Source: Myxococcales bacterium (lineage in GTDB: Bacteria; Myxococcota_A; Polyangia; Polyangiales; Polyangiaceae). Taken from it: a stretch of 64,000 bases of DNA. This document shows positions 32,107 to 41,529 of this stretch, piece after piece. The notes under the pieces were generated by a model, which was not told the origin of the DNA, made no database searches, and was given only the letters and a program-made list of their open reading frames with translations. The stretch spans positions 1 through 64,000 of the forward strand of contig SECP01000006.1 of the NCBI GenBank assembly GCA_004193285.1, in the 5' to 3' direction. Positions within the stretch are counted from its first letter, which is position 1; every line of letters begins with the position of its first letter. A program made the position numbers and the translations under genes.

Positions 32107-34137
32107 ATGAAACACCTCGTCCCGTTCCACGTGCGCCCTCCAGGCGTCCGAGGACTCCTTACCAGCCTTGGGCTCGCGATCGGCCTGCTCGCGCCGAGCT
32201 CCGCATGGGCGGCCTCGTACTTTTCGGACGCCACGTCGTCCAACTTCCCCGCGCCGGCCTGCATCGTCGAAAACACGGAAGCCGACCCGGATTATGCCGC
32301 CAAGCGACTGGGCTGCTACACGAACTTCCTCGTCATCTCCGACGTGGACGGCGACGAGGATCTCGATATCCTGATGGCGAATGGCGGCGGCTACTACGTG
32401 AGGGACGTCGCGGAGGAGAGCTCGCTGTACTTGAACGACGGAGAGGGCGCGTTCAGCAACGCCACCACCGCCGTGCTCGGCGGTGTCAGCTCTCGCCTTC
32501 GCCAGGTGGCGATTGCCGACATCGATGGCGACGGTGACAAGGACTTGTATCTCCCCGGTGGCTACGGAGCGGATACGGACCACTTGTTCGTGCAGACGGC
32601 GGCAGGCGTCTTCGAGGACCAAGCGGACCTACTGCTCCCCCCCTTCACGTGGTCGAATGCGGGTGCGGCCCACTTCGGCGACTTGGATGGCGACGGGGAC
32701 GTGGACTTGGTCGTGGCGGACTGGGGCGCAGCACCTCGCAACTCCCCGGGCGACACGCTGGTGTACCTGAACGACGGCAAGGGCACCTTTTCCAGTCTGG
32801 ACGACGACTACCTCCCCCCGCCCATCGCCCCGATGGTGGGCCGTACGCCCATCGATTTGGACCTCGCAGACGTGGACGGCGACTTCGACCTGGACATCCT
32901 CGTCAACCACCGCAATGGCCTGAGCCGCATCTTCTTGAACGACGGCAAGGCCAAGTTCACGGACGCCACCGAGGGCAATTACCCCGAGAAGAAAGGCCCT
33001 TACACCTACAACGTGGAGGCGTGTGACTACGATGAAGACGGAGACTTGGACCTGCTCCTCGACAACGCTGGCGGCAACGACGACGTCTCTGGTCTGAACA
33101 TCACGCAGGTGCTGAACAACGACGGCAGCGGCCACTTCACGGACGTGACCGGCGACACCATCACGGGCGAGCCATTCGCAGACGACAACGCGGTGAAATG
33201 CGCGGACATCAACGGCGACGGCCACTATGACTTCATCGTCGCTTCGCTGACCAACCCGGGCGAAAAGGTGCTGCTGAACGACGGCTCCGCCCAGTTTACC
33301 TACGTCGACGAGGCCTTCCCGACCGTGGTCGTGGACGACGGCCCCGCCGGCGCTGAAGGCGACTTTCCCGGCGATCCGACCCTCGGTATCGACGTGGCCG
33401 ACCTGAACGGCGATGGCATCCTGGACGTGGTGACCGGCCAAGGTGAGGCTGGTTTCTTTGGCGTCCTCCGGAGCCACATCGACCGCATCTACCTGGGTAG
33501 CGGCGCGTCCGTAGCCGACACGACCCCTCCGAAGTTCCGAGCCATCGAGACGCCGACGCCGGTCGCGGGTGAGCCGACGGTCGTGCGCGTCGCGGTGTTG
33601 GACTCGTACACGAGCGATACTGGCGAGCACGTCAAGGGCGTCACGCTGTCTTACACCGTCAACGGTGGGGCCGAAGAGACCGTCCCCGCCACGTTCATCG
33701 GCGGCGACTTGTTCCGGGCCGTCATCCCCGCGCAGGCGGCGGGCGCGGAAATCTCGTTCAGCGTGAGCGCGACCGACCGCGTGGACGAGCCTGCCAACTC
33801 GGACGCCATCGTCGTCACCATTGCCGCACCACCGGCCGGCGATGGCGGCGCGGCCGGCGCGGAGAGCGGCGCGGGCGGCATCGCAGACACGGCCGGCGCG
33901 CCGTCCAGCGGTGGCGGCGGCACGGGCGGCTCCGGTGGCAAGGGTGGTAGCAGTGGCTCCACCGCCGTTGGCGGCGAAGGTGGCGGCGGCGAAGAAACGC
34001 CGGCTCCCGGCAAAGGCGACGACGACGGCTGCGACTGCGGCATCCCCGGGTCCGCTCCGAGCTCGCCGGGCGCGCTCGCCGCGCTCTTGATGGCGGCTGG
34101 CTTCGTGGCGCGGCGCCGTCGCTCGGCGCGAGTCTGA
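32107..34137 (+). CDS. VCBS/FG-GAP repeat surface protein with MYXO-CTERM tail (cassette 2, gene 3)
   Basis: This 676-aa protein starts at the ATG at 32107, chosen because it opens a signal peptide ending APSSAWAA. Seven Asp-rich repeats follow in the same order as in 16953-19346 (SDVDGDEDLDIL, ADIDGDGDKDLY, GDLDGDGDVDLV, ADVDGDFDLDIL, CDYDEDGDLDLL, ADINGDGHYDFI, ADLNGDGILDVV), which suggests a calcium-binding beta-propeller. An Ig-like domain and Gly linker lead to GCDCG, a hydrophobic helix and RRRRSARV, a MYXO-CTERM-like tail. It starts 34 bp after the heme lipoprotein and is followed by an intrinsic terminator. Confidence 0.9.
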   Translation: MKHLVPFHVRPPGVRGLLTSLGLAIGLLAPSSAWAASYFSDATSSNFPAPACIVENTEADPDYAAKRLGCYTNFLVISDVDGDEDLDILMANGGGYYVRDVAEESSLYLNDGEGAFSNATTAVLGGVSSRLRQVAIADIDGDGDKDLYLPGGYGADTDHLFVQTAAGVFEDQADLLLPPFTWSNAGAAHFGDLDGDGDVDLVVADWGAAPRNSPGDTLVYLNDGKGTFSSLDDDYLPPPIAPMVGRTPIDLDLADVDGDFDLDILVNHRNGLSRIFLNDGKAKFTDATEGNYPEKKGPYTYNVEACDYDEDGDLDLLLDNAGGNDDVSGLNITQVLNNDGSGHFTDVTGDTITGEPFADDNAVKCADINGDGHYDFIVASLTNPGEKVLLNDGSAQFTYVDEAFPTVVVDDGPAGAEGDFPGDPTLGIDVADLNGDGILDVVTGQGEAGFFGVLRSHIDRIYLGSGASVADTTPPKFRAIETPTPVAGEPTVVRVAVLDSYTSDTGEHVKGVTLSYTVNGGAEETVPATFIGGDLFRAVIPAQAAGAEISFSVSATDRVDEPANSDAIVVTIAAPPAGDGGAAGAESGAGGIADTAGAPSSGGGGTGGSGGKGGSSGSTAVGGEGGGGEETPAPGKGDDDGCDCGIPGSAPSSPGALAALLMAAGFVARRRRSARV

Positions 34138-34177
34138 ACGGCAGCGCGCGGCAAGCAGCGCGCGGCATGCCTGGCAA

Positions 34178-34213
34178 GGGCGCTCGTCTTGGACGGGCGC
34201 CCTGTTTGCTTTT
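34178..34213 (+). terminator. Intrinsic terminator after cassette 2
   Basis: A 10-bp stem with one mismatch (34178-34187 with 34193-34202, GGGCGC...GCGCCC) is followed by a T-rich tail (TGTTTGCTTTT). It lies 40 bp after the stop of the VCBS gene and ends the operon. Confidence 0.8.
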
Positions 34214-34358
34214 GTCGTCCTGCTTCGGTCCGTGACGCGATGGGCCCCATCAGGTTGGCCGGAAACACAGCCGAAAGCGTCTCGGGTTTACGGTGACCAG
34301 GCGCGCTTCGACGTCATCACCCTCGAGGGTAAGCGTCTCGACGCCGCAGGTCCGACTC

Positions 34359-35507
34359 ATGAAGAAAGCCCGACGCCTCCTTGCCCCCACCTCTCGGCTT
34401 GCACTCGCCCTCGCCGCGCTGAGCGCCAGCTTGTCACTGCGCTGCGGCTCGGACGAGACGACCCCCGAGCCGCCGACGGAAGGCGTCGCCGGAGCCGCCG
34501 GACAGCCCAGCGGGGGCGAAGCGGGCGGCGCGCCTTCGAGCGGAGTTTGCGAGCCAGGGGCGACCCGCGAGTGCGTGGGCCGGGCCGCGTGTCTGGGCGG
34601 CCAAGCGTGCTCGAAAGACGGCTCGGCTTGGGGCGTCTGCGACTGTGGGCTCGAGCCTAGCTCCGCGGGCGCAGGGTCTGGAGGAGCGGATGGAGGCGCG
34701 GAGGGCGGCGGAGGCGCGGGCGGCGCGGTGAGCCCGGTGTCGTGCAAGCCCGCGCCGCAAAGTGGCTGCGCCGAGGGCGAGAAGTGCAGCATCGTCGTGG
34801 TCAGCGCCACGCAAACCGTAGCGTTCGATTGCGTGGCAGACGGCACCAAGGCGGAAGGCGCCGAGTGCGCGCTGCGCGAGGATGGCACGGACAACTGCGC
34901 CAAAGGCCTGTTTTGCAACGGAGTCGGTACGGTGCCGCGCTGCCAGCCGTACTGCGACGTCACCGACGCGGAGGGCTGCGACACCCTGTGCACGGAGCTC
35001 GACGTGGGCCACGGAGGCGTCTCCGCCCCGTCTGGCTACGGCGTCTGTCAGCCACCGTGCGACCTACTGGCGCAGGATTGCGACGAAGGCGACGCGTGCG
35101 TGTTCCTGGAGACGCCGTTCCCGGTTTGCGCCCAGGCAGGAGCGGTGGAGCCGGGCGCTGCGTGCGCCTTCTACGATGATTGCGAGCTCGGCTCCGCGTG
35201 CGTCCTCGTCAACGCCGAGAAGACCGCCACCATGTGCACGCCTTTCTGCGCTGCCACCGAGGCTGGCAGCTGCGCGGCGCAAGGCGACACCTGCCTCGCG
35301 TTCCCGATGATTTACGATCCGGTTCCCGACGAGCTGTTCACGACCGGGCTCTGCTACCCCTGCGAGCTACTCGGCATCCCGGATTGCCAGTTGCTGGCGG
35401 CCGGCGGCTGCGCGGAAGAAGCCGACTGCGACCCTCTGCTGGACAGCATGGGCTTCGATTTTACCTGCGACGCCCGCTCCGGGCAGTGCGTGATGGCCGC
35501 GCCCTGA
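34359..35507 (+). CDS. Cys-rich lipoprotein
   Basis: This 382-aa protein starts at the ATG at 34359, because the signal peptide LALALAALSASLSLRC with its lipobox begins just after it. A Gly/Ala linker region is interrupted by a first Cys cluster (CVGRAACLGGQACSKDG). The C-terminal 250 residues have many regularly spaced cysteines (CNGVGTVPRCQPYC, CAFYDDCELGSACV), the style of the disulfide-rich domains often found in Myxococcota surface lipoproteins. No catalytic motif is seen. Its position just after cassette 2, on the same strand but behind a terminator, suggests separate expression. Confidence 0.8.
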   Translation: MKKARRLLAPTSRLALALAALSASLSLRCGSDETTPEPPTEGVAGAAGQPSGGEAGGAPSSGVCEPGATRECVGRAACLGGQACSKDGSAWGVCDCGLEPSSAGAGSGGADGGAEGGGGAGGAVSPVSCKPAPQSGCAEGEKCSIVVVSATQTVAFDCVADGTKAEGAECALREDGTDNCAKGLFCNGVGTVPRCQPYCDVTDAEGCDTLCTELDVGHGGVSAPSGYGVCQPPCDLLAQDCDEGDACVFLETPFPVCAQAGAVEPGAACAFYDDCELGSACVLVNAEKTATMCTPFCAATEAGSCAAQGDTCLAFPMIYDPVPDELFTTGLCYPCELLGIPDCQLLAAGGCAEEADCDPLLDSMGFDFTCDARSGQCVMAAP

Positions 35508-36041
35508 GCGACCGGATGGCGCCGGCTCGTCGTCTCCTGAACGATGACGCCGTTTCAGCGGCGACGGAGCGGGTTGTGTCGGAGCGATGGCATGGATTGC
35601 CCTTTCCGAATTGGAGCCGGTTTGTCGTCTCCAGCCGACGTACGGTTCGGTACATCGAAAGTCCAATGATCTCGCGGTGCCGACGCGTCGACGACAGGAT
35701 GTACCGAACCTTACTGTTCCGCGCGACGTACCGACCGGTACATCGACCCTTTCGACAAACGATCTCGCGAAATCATTCATCCATTTTAGTACCGAACCAT
35801 ACGTCGCCACGGGGAGGGAGAGCCGTCTCCTGTCTCGAGCCCTCAGGCTCCACCACTGCCCAGAGCCGGGTGACGCCGCTTGGCAATCTCCGGACCTGGT
35901 GACCAGGACGACCACTTCTCGCTGCGCGTCAGTGACGGTCCGGCGCGCACCCTCGGCACGGCGAGGTCTGCGGCGCCTGGGAGGCTCGTGCCTGGAACCT
36001 CGTGCCTGGGAGGCTCGTGTCCACGCTAGCGACGATCCGCA
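35508..36041. other. Intergenic region between convergent genes
   Basis: This region of about 530 bp lies between the ends of the Cys-rich lipoprotein and the trypsin-like protease genes. Most of its first part is occupied by the 171-bp palindromic element at 35636-35806. Further right, GGGAGGCTCGTG-type direct repeats occur near 35977-36018 (GAGGCTCGTGCCTGGAACC, CTCGTGCCTGGGAGGCTCGTG). No gene is supported. Confidence 0.6.
35636..35806. repeat. 171-bp imperfect palindrome, MITE-like or structured RNA
   Basis: The outer arms 35636-35653 and 35789-35806 are inverted repeats with 17 of 18 matches. In register further in, 35665-35676 pairs with 35766-35777 at 11 of 12 positions. Two inner sequences GATGTACCG (35699-35707) and CGGTACATC (35736-35744) form another perfect inverted pair. 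GTACCGA-type cores therefore occur four times. The symmetry and placement between convergent genes suit a miniature inverted-repeat element, or a long structured RNA. No terminal duplication is obvious to me. Confidence 0.75.
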
Positions 36042-37250
36042 CTAGCGGCGAAAGCGGCGAGAGCGGCGCCGGACGAGGGCGAACCAACCCAGGAGCACGG
36101 CCGCGAGCGAGCCGCCGTGCGACGAGGCCGCAGACACCGAGCAGCCTCCGCCATCCTCCTCGCCGGCGCCGGGCGCGGCGCAAAGTGAAGCGCCTCCTGC
36201 GTCTTCGCAGACCTGCCCCGAGCTGCAGTCAGCAGTGCTGGCGCAGGTCGCGCGGCACACCCCGGTGCCGCTGCCAAAGCAAACGAGGCCGTCCTGACAC
36301 TCACCGGAGCTCCGGCACGTGGCTCCTTCACCGACGCGCGGCGCTTCTTCGGGCGCGCCGCCAGCGCCGCCCTGGGACGGCGGATCGCTTTCGCGCGTCG
36401 TCACCCAGAACGGTGCGTCGTAGCCGCCGATTCGGGCCGCGTCCGTCGCGGTCTGGACGATGAAGTCTTGCCAAGCGGTGACGGTGCCGTAGACGGGCGT
36501 GCTGCAGTCCGGCCCTCCCCGGGACACGACCCCGACGACTTTGCCCTCCGCGTCCAGAGCGGGGCCGCCCGAGTCCCCGGAGCAGATGCCGGTCTCGCCG
36601 CGGAATTCGGTGCTCTCCACTCCCTCCCCGCAGCTACCGGGTTGGCAAGCGATACTGAGACCGGAAAGCTGCATGCGCCTGCCGCTCGCGTTGCCGTCTG
36701 CATTCACTCCGTAACCGACAGCGGTGTACTGCTCGCCCGGGGTCACGTCGCGATCGATGCGCGGCACTGCGGGCGTAGAGACGCTAGTCGGCACGTTTTC
36801 GCTCAAGATGACGAGCGCGATGTCATAGCCGCAGGTATCCCCGCCTTCGCCCGGCACCCGCACCTCCGTCGCGCCGAAGACGATGCTGCCCTTGTTGGGC
36901 TGCGGATCGTTGGTGGCCTTGAACTGGGCTGCGGGGAAGGGCTCGCCGAGCACCGAGTCCCCGCAGAGCACGTGATCGTCCCCCGTGCCTGGCGACACAC
37001 AGTGCCGCGCCGTCAGCAGAAGATTGGGGGCGATCAAAGTCGCCGTGCATAGACCGCCGTGCGACGCCAGCAAGAAAACGTTGTGATGCGAGAGGTCCAA
37101 GGTGCCGCCCGCGATCGGGTGCTGCGCGCGGACCCGAGTTTCTGCCGGCTCGGATCCGCAAGCCGCTAGCGAAAGCGCAGCCGCTAGCAACACGGCCGCG
37201 CCGGCGAGGGCTTGGGAACGCAGGCGCGGACGGAAGAAGTGAGGCTGCAT
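36042..37250 (-). CDS. Trypsin-like serine protease lipoprotein with MYXO-CTERM-type tail
   Basis: This 402-aa protein starts at the ATG at 37250. It has a lipobox at Cys31 (SLAAC) and a chymotrypsin-fold S1 protease domain with all three catalytic residues: His83 in LLTARHC, Asp143 in CGYDIALV and Ser227 in GICSGDSGGPAL. A Cys-rich segment (about 315-375) links to GGGCSVSAASS, a hydrophobic helix and RRRSRRFRR, a MYXO-CTERM-like sorting tail. Possessing both a lipobox and the tail is worth noting, since either could anchor it. It probably acts outside the cell on proteins or peptides. Confidence 0.9.
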   Translation of the reverse strand: MQPHFFRPRLRSQALAGAAVLLAAALSLAACGSEPAETRVRAQHPIAGGTLDLSHHNVFLLASHGGLCTATLIAPNLLLTARHCVSPGTGDDHVLCGDSVLGEPFPAAQFKATNDPQPNKGSIVFGATEVRVPGEGGDTCGYDIALVILSENVPTSVSTPAVPRIDRDVTPGEQYTAVGYGVNADGNASGRRMQLSGLSIACQPGSCGEGVESTEFRGETGICSGDSGGPALDAEGKVVGVVSRGGPDCSTPVYGTVTAWQDFIVQTATDAARIGGYDAPFWVTTRESDPPSQGGAGGAPEEAPRVGEGATCRSSGECQDGLVCFGSGTGVCRATCASTADCSSGQVCEDAGGASLCAAPGAGEEDGGGCSVSAASSHGGSLAAVLLGWFALVRRRSRRFRR

Positions 37251-37267
37251 CGCGCGGGGCTCGCACC

Positions 37268-38092
37268 GTGACTTTACGCGGCTGGCCCGCGTTGTGCTAC
37301 TCGAGACCCGCCCCATTGAGAACCATCCGAATTTCCCAAAAGATTCCGGCGTCCGTCGACGCGCTGTGGGTCGCTTGCGCCACGCCTTCCGGTATCGCGG
37401 GCTGGCAGGCAGACAAGGTGACCGGCTCCATCCAACAGGGTGAGAGCGTCGGGCTCGGCTGGCCGGACCTGGGCGTCTCGATTCGGCTGGACGTGGTCGA
37501 GCTGCTGGAGGGCAAGAGCGTCGTGTTCGGGCACGGGGACTCGCGCGTGCGCTTCGACGTGAAGGACGGCGAGGTGGAGCTCTCGCACTCCGCGCCGTTC
37601 GACGAGGACGAAGAGCTCGGCACGGAGTCTTCGTGGCGGTTGGCGCTCGGCACGCTCGCTCACTACCTCGACCGTTACGCGGGCCAGGTGAGGGACACCG
37701 TGTGGCTCGTCAAGCCAGCGGGCACGACCGCGGAGGCCGCCCACGCCTTCTTCACGTTGCCGGACGCGCTCGGCGCCTGGCTGGGCCGCGCGTCGGGGCC
37801 CATTGGGCAGGTCGGCTCGCGCTATCGCATCGCGCTGAGCGGCGGCGGCAGCATGAGCGGCGTGGTGCTCGCGCACACGGAGGGGCGCGACTTGGCGCTG
37901 CGCTGGGACGAAGCCAACTACTCCGTGATCACGTTTCGCACCTTGCCGTCCCCGAACGGAGAGCACGAACGGCTCCTCGTCATCTCGTGGTCTCGATGGC
38001 AGGAGCTGGAGAACGCGGAGCGAATCGCGGGCGAGCTCGACGGCGCGCTCTCTCGATTGACTCAGCTGCTGAGCGCGACCGGGTCCGCCTGA
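37268..38092 (+). CDS. SRPBCC/AHSA1-like protein with two START-like domains
   Basis: This protein of about 274 residues can start at GTG 37268 or TTG 37316; the second gives a cleaner N-terminus (TIRISQKIPASVDALWVACA). The first half matches the AHSA1 (Aha1 C-terminal-like) pattern with GIAGWQADKVTGSIQQGESV and an acidic stretch. The second half repeats the theme (AHAFFTLPDALGAWLGRA, then GSRYRIALSGGGSMSGVVL), so it looks like an internal duplication. SRPBCC proteins bind hydrophobic ligands or chaperones, and this one has no catalytic signature. Presumed cytoplasmic. Confidence 0.75.
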   Translation: MTLRGWPALCYSRPAPLRTIRISQKIPASVDALWVACATPSGIAGWQADKVTGSIQQGESVGLGWPDLGVSIRLDVVELLEGKSVVFGHGDSRVRFDVKDGEVELSHSAPFDEDEELGTESSWRLALGTLAHYLDRYAGQVRDTVWLVKPAGTTAEAAHAFFTLPDALGAWLGRASGPIGQVGSRYRIALSGGGSMSGVVLAHTEGRDLALRWDEANYSVITFRTLPSPNGEHERLLVISWSRWQELENAERIAGELDGALSRLTQLLSATGSA

Positions 38093-38099
38093 GGCGCGC

Positions 38100-38954
38100 T
38101 CAGTCCGCGTCGCGGCAGCAGCGCGCGCCGGTGCTGTAGTCGTAGTAGATTGGCGCGTGGTTCGTGACCTTCGCCTCGCAGCCGTTGGTCGTGCTGCGCG
38201 CGTAGAAGCCGCCGAGGAACATGCCCTCCTCGACCCATTCGTCTACGTTGCCGACCATGTCGTAAAGGCGTTCGTCGTCCCAGCGAGACGCGCAGGCCGT
38301 CGTCTCGCCGGTCGTTCGTAGCAGCGGCGACTCGCCTTCGTAGACGAGGTTCAGCCGTGGGTCTCGGTGACCGAGCGAAGCGGAGCCGTGCAGGACCGCC
38401 GCCGGATGGATGAAGCGGTACACGTTGCAGACCCCTTGCTTGTACGCGCCGCCGTAGGGGAACTTGAGCCCGGCTTTGCCTTTGCAAGCGGTGACCCACT
38501 CGTCTTGCGAGCACAGGCGCTTGCCCGCGTTGTCGCAGGCGCGCCGCGCCAGCACTTGCGAAAGGTAGGTCTGCGGAATCTGCCCGGGGCGGGAGATCGC
38601 TTTGGGCTCGAAGCGAGCGGTGCGCTGCAAAGGGCTCAGCGGCGGGAGCGGCATCGCGCGCGCGGCGGGCTCGCCCATTTGGGTGCGCTCCACGAGCCAG
38701 CCTCGCCACACCTCGCTGACCAGCGTGGGAGCCGGGGGGTAGTAGGGCGAAAGCGCCTCACCCGTCGTCTTGTCCACGGTGCTCATTTCCCAGCGGTCCA
38801 CGCAGAAGCGTCCGACGCGCGCCATCTCGCTCGGGCAGCCGCGCGCGCGCGACGTCTCCGCCTCCGCGGATTTTGGCCCCACTCCCAGCGAGCAGAGCGC
38901 TCCCAGGCCGAGGCCGAAGAACACGAGCGCCGCCTGCTTCACGCGGCTGACCAT
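38100..38954 (-). CDS. Exported FGE-sulfatase (SUMF1-like) domain protein
   Basis: This 284-aa protein has a signal peptide (VKQAALVFFGLGLGALCSLG) and a formylglycine-generating-enzyme-type domain. Key parts are GRFCVDRWEMS, ARRACDNAGKRLCSQDEWVT, FPYGGAYKQGVCN, and the closing MVGNVDEWVEEGMFLGGFYA, followed by a GARCCRD end. In true FGE the copper-binding cysteine pair activates sulfatases; many bacterial members lack it and act as binding or structural modules. I see no clear catalytic pair, so enzymatic activity is doubtful. No sulfatase gene is adjacent. Likely periplasmic. Confidence 0.8.
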   Translation of the reverse strand: MVSRVKQAALVFFGLGLGALCSLGVGPKSAEAETSRARGCPSEMARVGRFCVDRWEMSTVDKTTGEALSPYYPPAPTLVSEVWRGWLVERTQMGEPAARAMPLPPLSPLQRTARFEPKAISRPGQIPQTYLSQVLARRACDNAGKRLCSQDEWVTACKGKAGLKFPYGGAYKQGVCNVYRFIHPAAVLHGSASLGHRDPRLNLVYEGESPLLRTTGETTACASRWDDERLYDMVGNVDEWVEEGMFLGGFYARSTTNGCEAKVTNHAPIYYDYSTGARCCRDAD

Positions 38955-38990
38955 TGCACGCTTTCGTCAGGCAGCCTAAATCGGTGCACC

Positions 38991-39650
38991 ATGGCGCTTG
39001 CCCCTACCGCCTTCGGTCGCCAGCTCGCCGAGCGTGTCGCCCGGGTGAGCGACGTCTCGGAGCCGCGAATCCTCGCGGCTTTCGAGCGAGTGCCGCGTGA
39101 CGCGTTCTTGCCGCCGGAGCTCGCTCACCGCGCGCTGGAGGATCAAGCGCTGCCCATCGGTCTCGGGCAAACTCTCAGCCAACCGTCCATGGTTGCGCTC
39201 ATGCTCTCCGCGCTGGACTGCGCGCCGCGTCACCGCGTGCTGGAGGTCGGGTGCGGCTCCGGCTACGTCTTGGCTCTGCTTTCGCAGATCGCGGCCGAGG
39301 TGTTCGGCGTCGAGCGGCACCCGGAGCTCGCTCAGCGCGCGCGCGACACGCTGACTCGATTGGGGGTGACGGACGTGGTGGTTCAAGAGGGGGACGGCAC
39401 GCTCGGCATGCCCGAGCACGCACCGTATGACCGCATCCTCGTGTCCGCCGGCGCCCCGGCGATTCCGGACGCGCTGCTCGCCGCGCTTTCGGAAGGAGGG
39501 CGCCTGGTGATGCCAGTCGGCGGCCCGGAGTCGCAGATCTTGGTTACCTGCGAGCGAGACGACAAAGGCACGCTCCACTACCGCGCCGGCGCGACGTGCG
39601 TGTTCGTGCCTTTGGTGAACGACTCCACGCCGCCGCCGCGGGAAGCCTGA
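38991..39650 (+). CDS. pcm: Protein-L-isoaspartate O-methyltransferase
   Basis: This 219-aa protein has the family's normal length. It repairs isoaspartyl residues in damaged proteins with SAM. Visible motifs are RVPRDAFLPPELAHRALEDQ and GLGQTLSQPSMVALM (57-71, substrate binding), VLEVGCGSGYVLALLSQI (83-100, SAM motif I), VFGVERHPELAQRA and the closing GGRLVMPVGGPESQILV. It is cytoplasmic. It starts 36 bp from the divergent FGE-domain gene. Specificity for isoaspartate is inferred from family membership. Confidence 0.93.
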   Translation: MALAPTAFGRQLAERVARVSDVSEPRILAAFERVPRDAFLPPELAHRALEDQALPIGLGQTLSQPSMVALMLSALDCAPRHRVLEVGCGSGYVLALLSQIAAEVFGVERHPELAQRARDTLTRLGVTDVVVQEGDGTLGMPEHAPYDRILVSAGAPAIPDALLAALSEGGRLVMPVGGPESQILVTCERDDKGTLHYRAGATCVFVPLVNDSTPPPREA

Positions 39651-39672
39651 CCGCTAACTCCTGGCGCTGGCC

Positions 39673-40236
39673 TCAGGCCGAGCCGACGGTTCGCGTCGTG
39701 AAGGCGATGGGCGTCGTGCCCACGCGACCATACGCCGCGGTCCACGCTCGATCGGACGCGGTGTCGAACACGAGGTCCGGCACGACATCTATCGGCAGCC
39801 AGGAGCCGCTGCGAATTTCGTTCTCGAGCTGGCCCGGAGCCCAGCCGGCGTAGCCGACGAGCGCGATCAAGCTGCGCGGCACCGTCCCCGCCGCGATCGT
39901 CTCCAGCACTTTGCGCGACGCAGTTGCGGTGATGCCGCTCCCCACGTCGAACTGACCTTCGTGGTCCGTAAAGCGCTCCTCGCTGCGGTAAACCAGCCAG
40001 ACCTGCTCGGGGGAAACCGGCCCGCCGAGCCTGACCGAGCGGCTTACCTCCGGCGGCGTCTCCGAGACCTGGGAGCGGACCAAAAGCTCCGGCAAGGTCA
40101 TCAGCTCGCGGCCGTTGATGATCCAACCGAAGGCGCCCTCCGGCCCGTGCGCCGCGAGCAGCACCACCGATCGGTCGAAGTTCGGATCGCCGGGAGGCGG
40201 CGAAGCGACGAGGAGCCCCGGAGCGAGCACCGACAT
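39673..40236 (-). CDS. YqgE/AlgH family protein (DUF179)
   Basis: This 187-aa protein starts at the ATG at 40236. It shows the AlgH/YqgE fold signature: APGLLVASPPPGDPNFDRSV at the start, VVLLAAHGPEGAFGWIINGR, VRLGGPVSPEQVWLVY and VGYAGWAPGQLENEIRSGSW. AlgH was named for alginate regulation in Pseudomonas, but the family's biochemical role is unresolved. Cytoplasmic. It is convergent with pcm and divergent from the metallo-hydrolase. Confidence 0.93.
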   Translation of the reverse strand: MSVLAPGLLVASPPPGDPNFDRSVVLLAAHGPEGAFGWIINGRELMTLPELLVRSQVSETPPEVSRSVRLGGPVSPEQVWLVYRSEERFTDHEGQFDVGSGITATASRKVLETIAAGTVPRSLIALVGYAGWAPGQLENEIRSGSWLPIDVVPDLVFDTASDRAWTAAYGRVGTTPIAFTTRTVGSA

Positions 40237-40422
40237 GACAAGCAAGCTAGCCCGCCTCCCGCGCTCCGTCGAGCGCCGCGAATGCCCGGTATTTCCCTGC
40301 CCAACGGGCGAGCAGGGAGTGCGTGCGGCTCGGGTGCACCGCCCCCGCCCGCTGGCCGCGCGCTCCGCTTGCGTCAGCACCTTCCGGGCCGGCTGAGGAT
40401 GTTGATAGAGTGAGGGTTCCTG

Positions 40423-41265
<843 letters not shown>

Positions 41266-41404
41266 GCTTTCTGCGTCCTCGGCACGCGGCCCGCCGGTAG
41301 TCGTTGACGAGCGGCTTTCCGCGAGTAGGATTCGCCTCCCTTCAGTCGGACCCGAAAGGCCCCGCCCCAAAAGTCCCCGTCTCGCGCTCTTAAAGTTACG
41401 CTTC

Positions 41405-41476
41405 GGTGAGGTAGCCAAGCGGTTAGGCAACGGTTTGCAAAACCGTTATACGCCGGTTCGAATCCGGTCCTCACCT
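41405..41476 (+). tRNA. tRNA-Cys (GCA)
   Basis: The cloverleaf is complete: acceptor GGTGAGG/CCTCACC, anticodon loop TTGCAAA between ACGGT and ACCGT, giving anticodon GCA, and TTCGAAT in the T-loop. The discriminator base is T (U), as expected for tRNA-Cys identity. The 3' CCA is not encoded and must be added by the CCA-adding enzyme. Confidence 0.95.
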
Positions 41477-41483
41477 CCGACGA

Positions 41484-41510
41484 ACGCCGGGACTTCTGCC
41501 CCGGCGTTTT
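41484..41510 (+). terminator. Intrinsic terminator of tRNA-Cys
   Basis: ACGCCGGG (41484-41491) pairs perfectly with CCCGGCGT (41500-41507), followed by a T-run, 8 bp after the tRNA. Confidence 0.85.
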
Positions 41511-41529
41511 GCATTTGAGCGGCTTCCGC

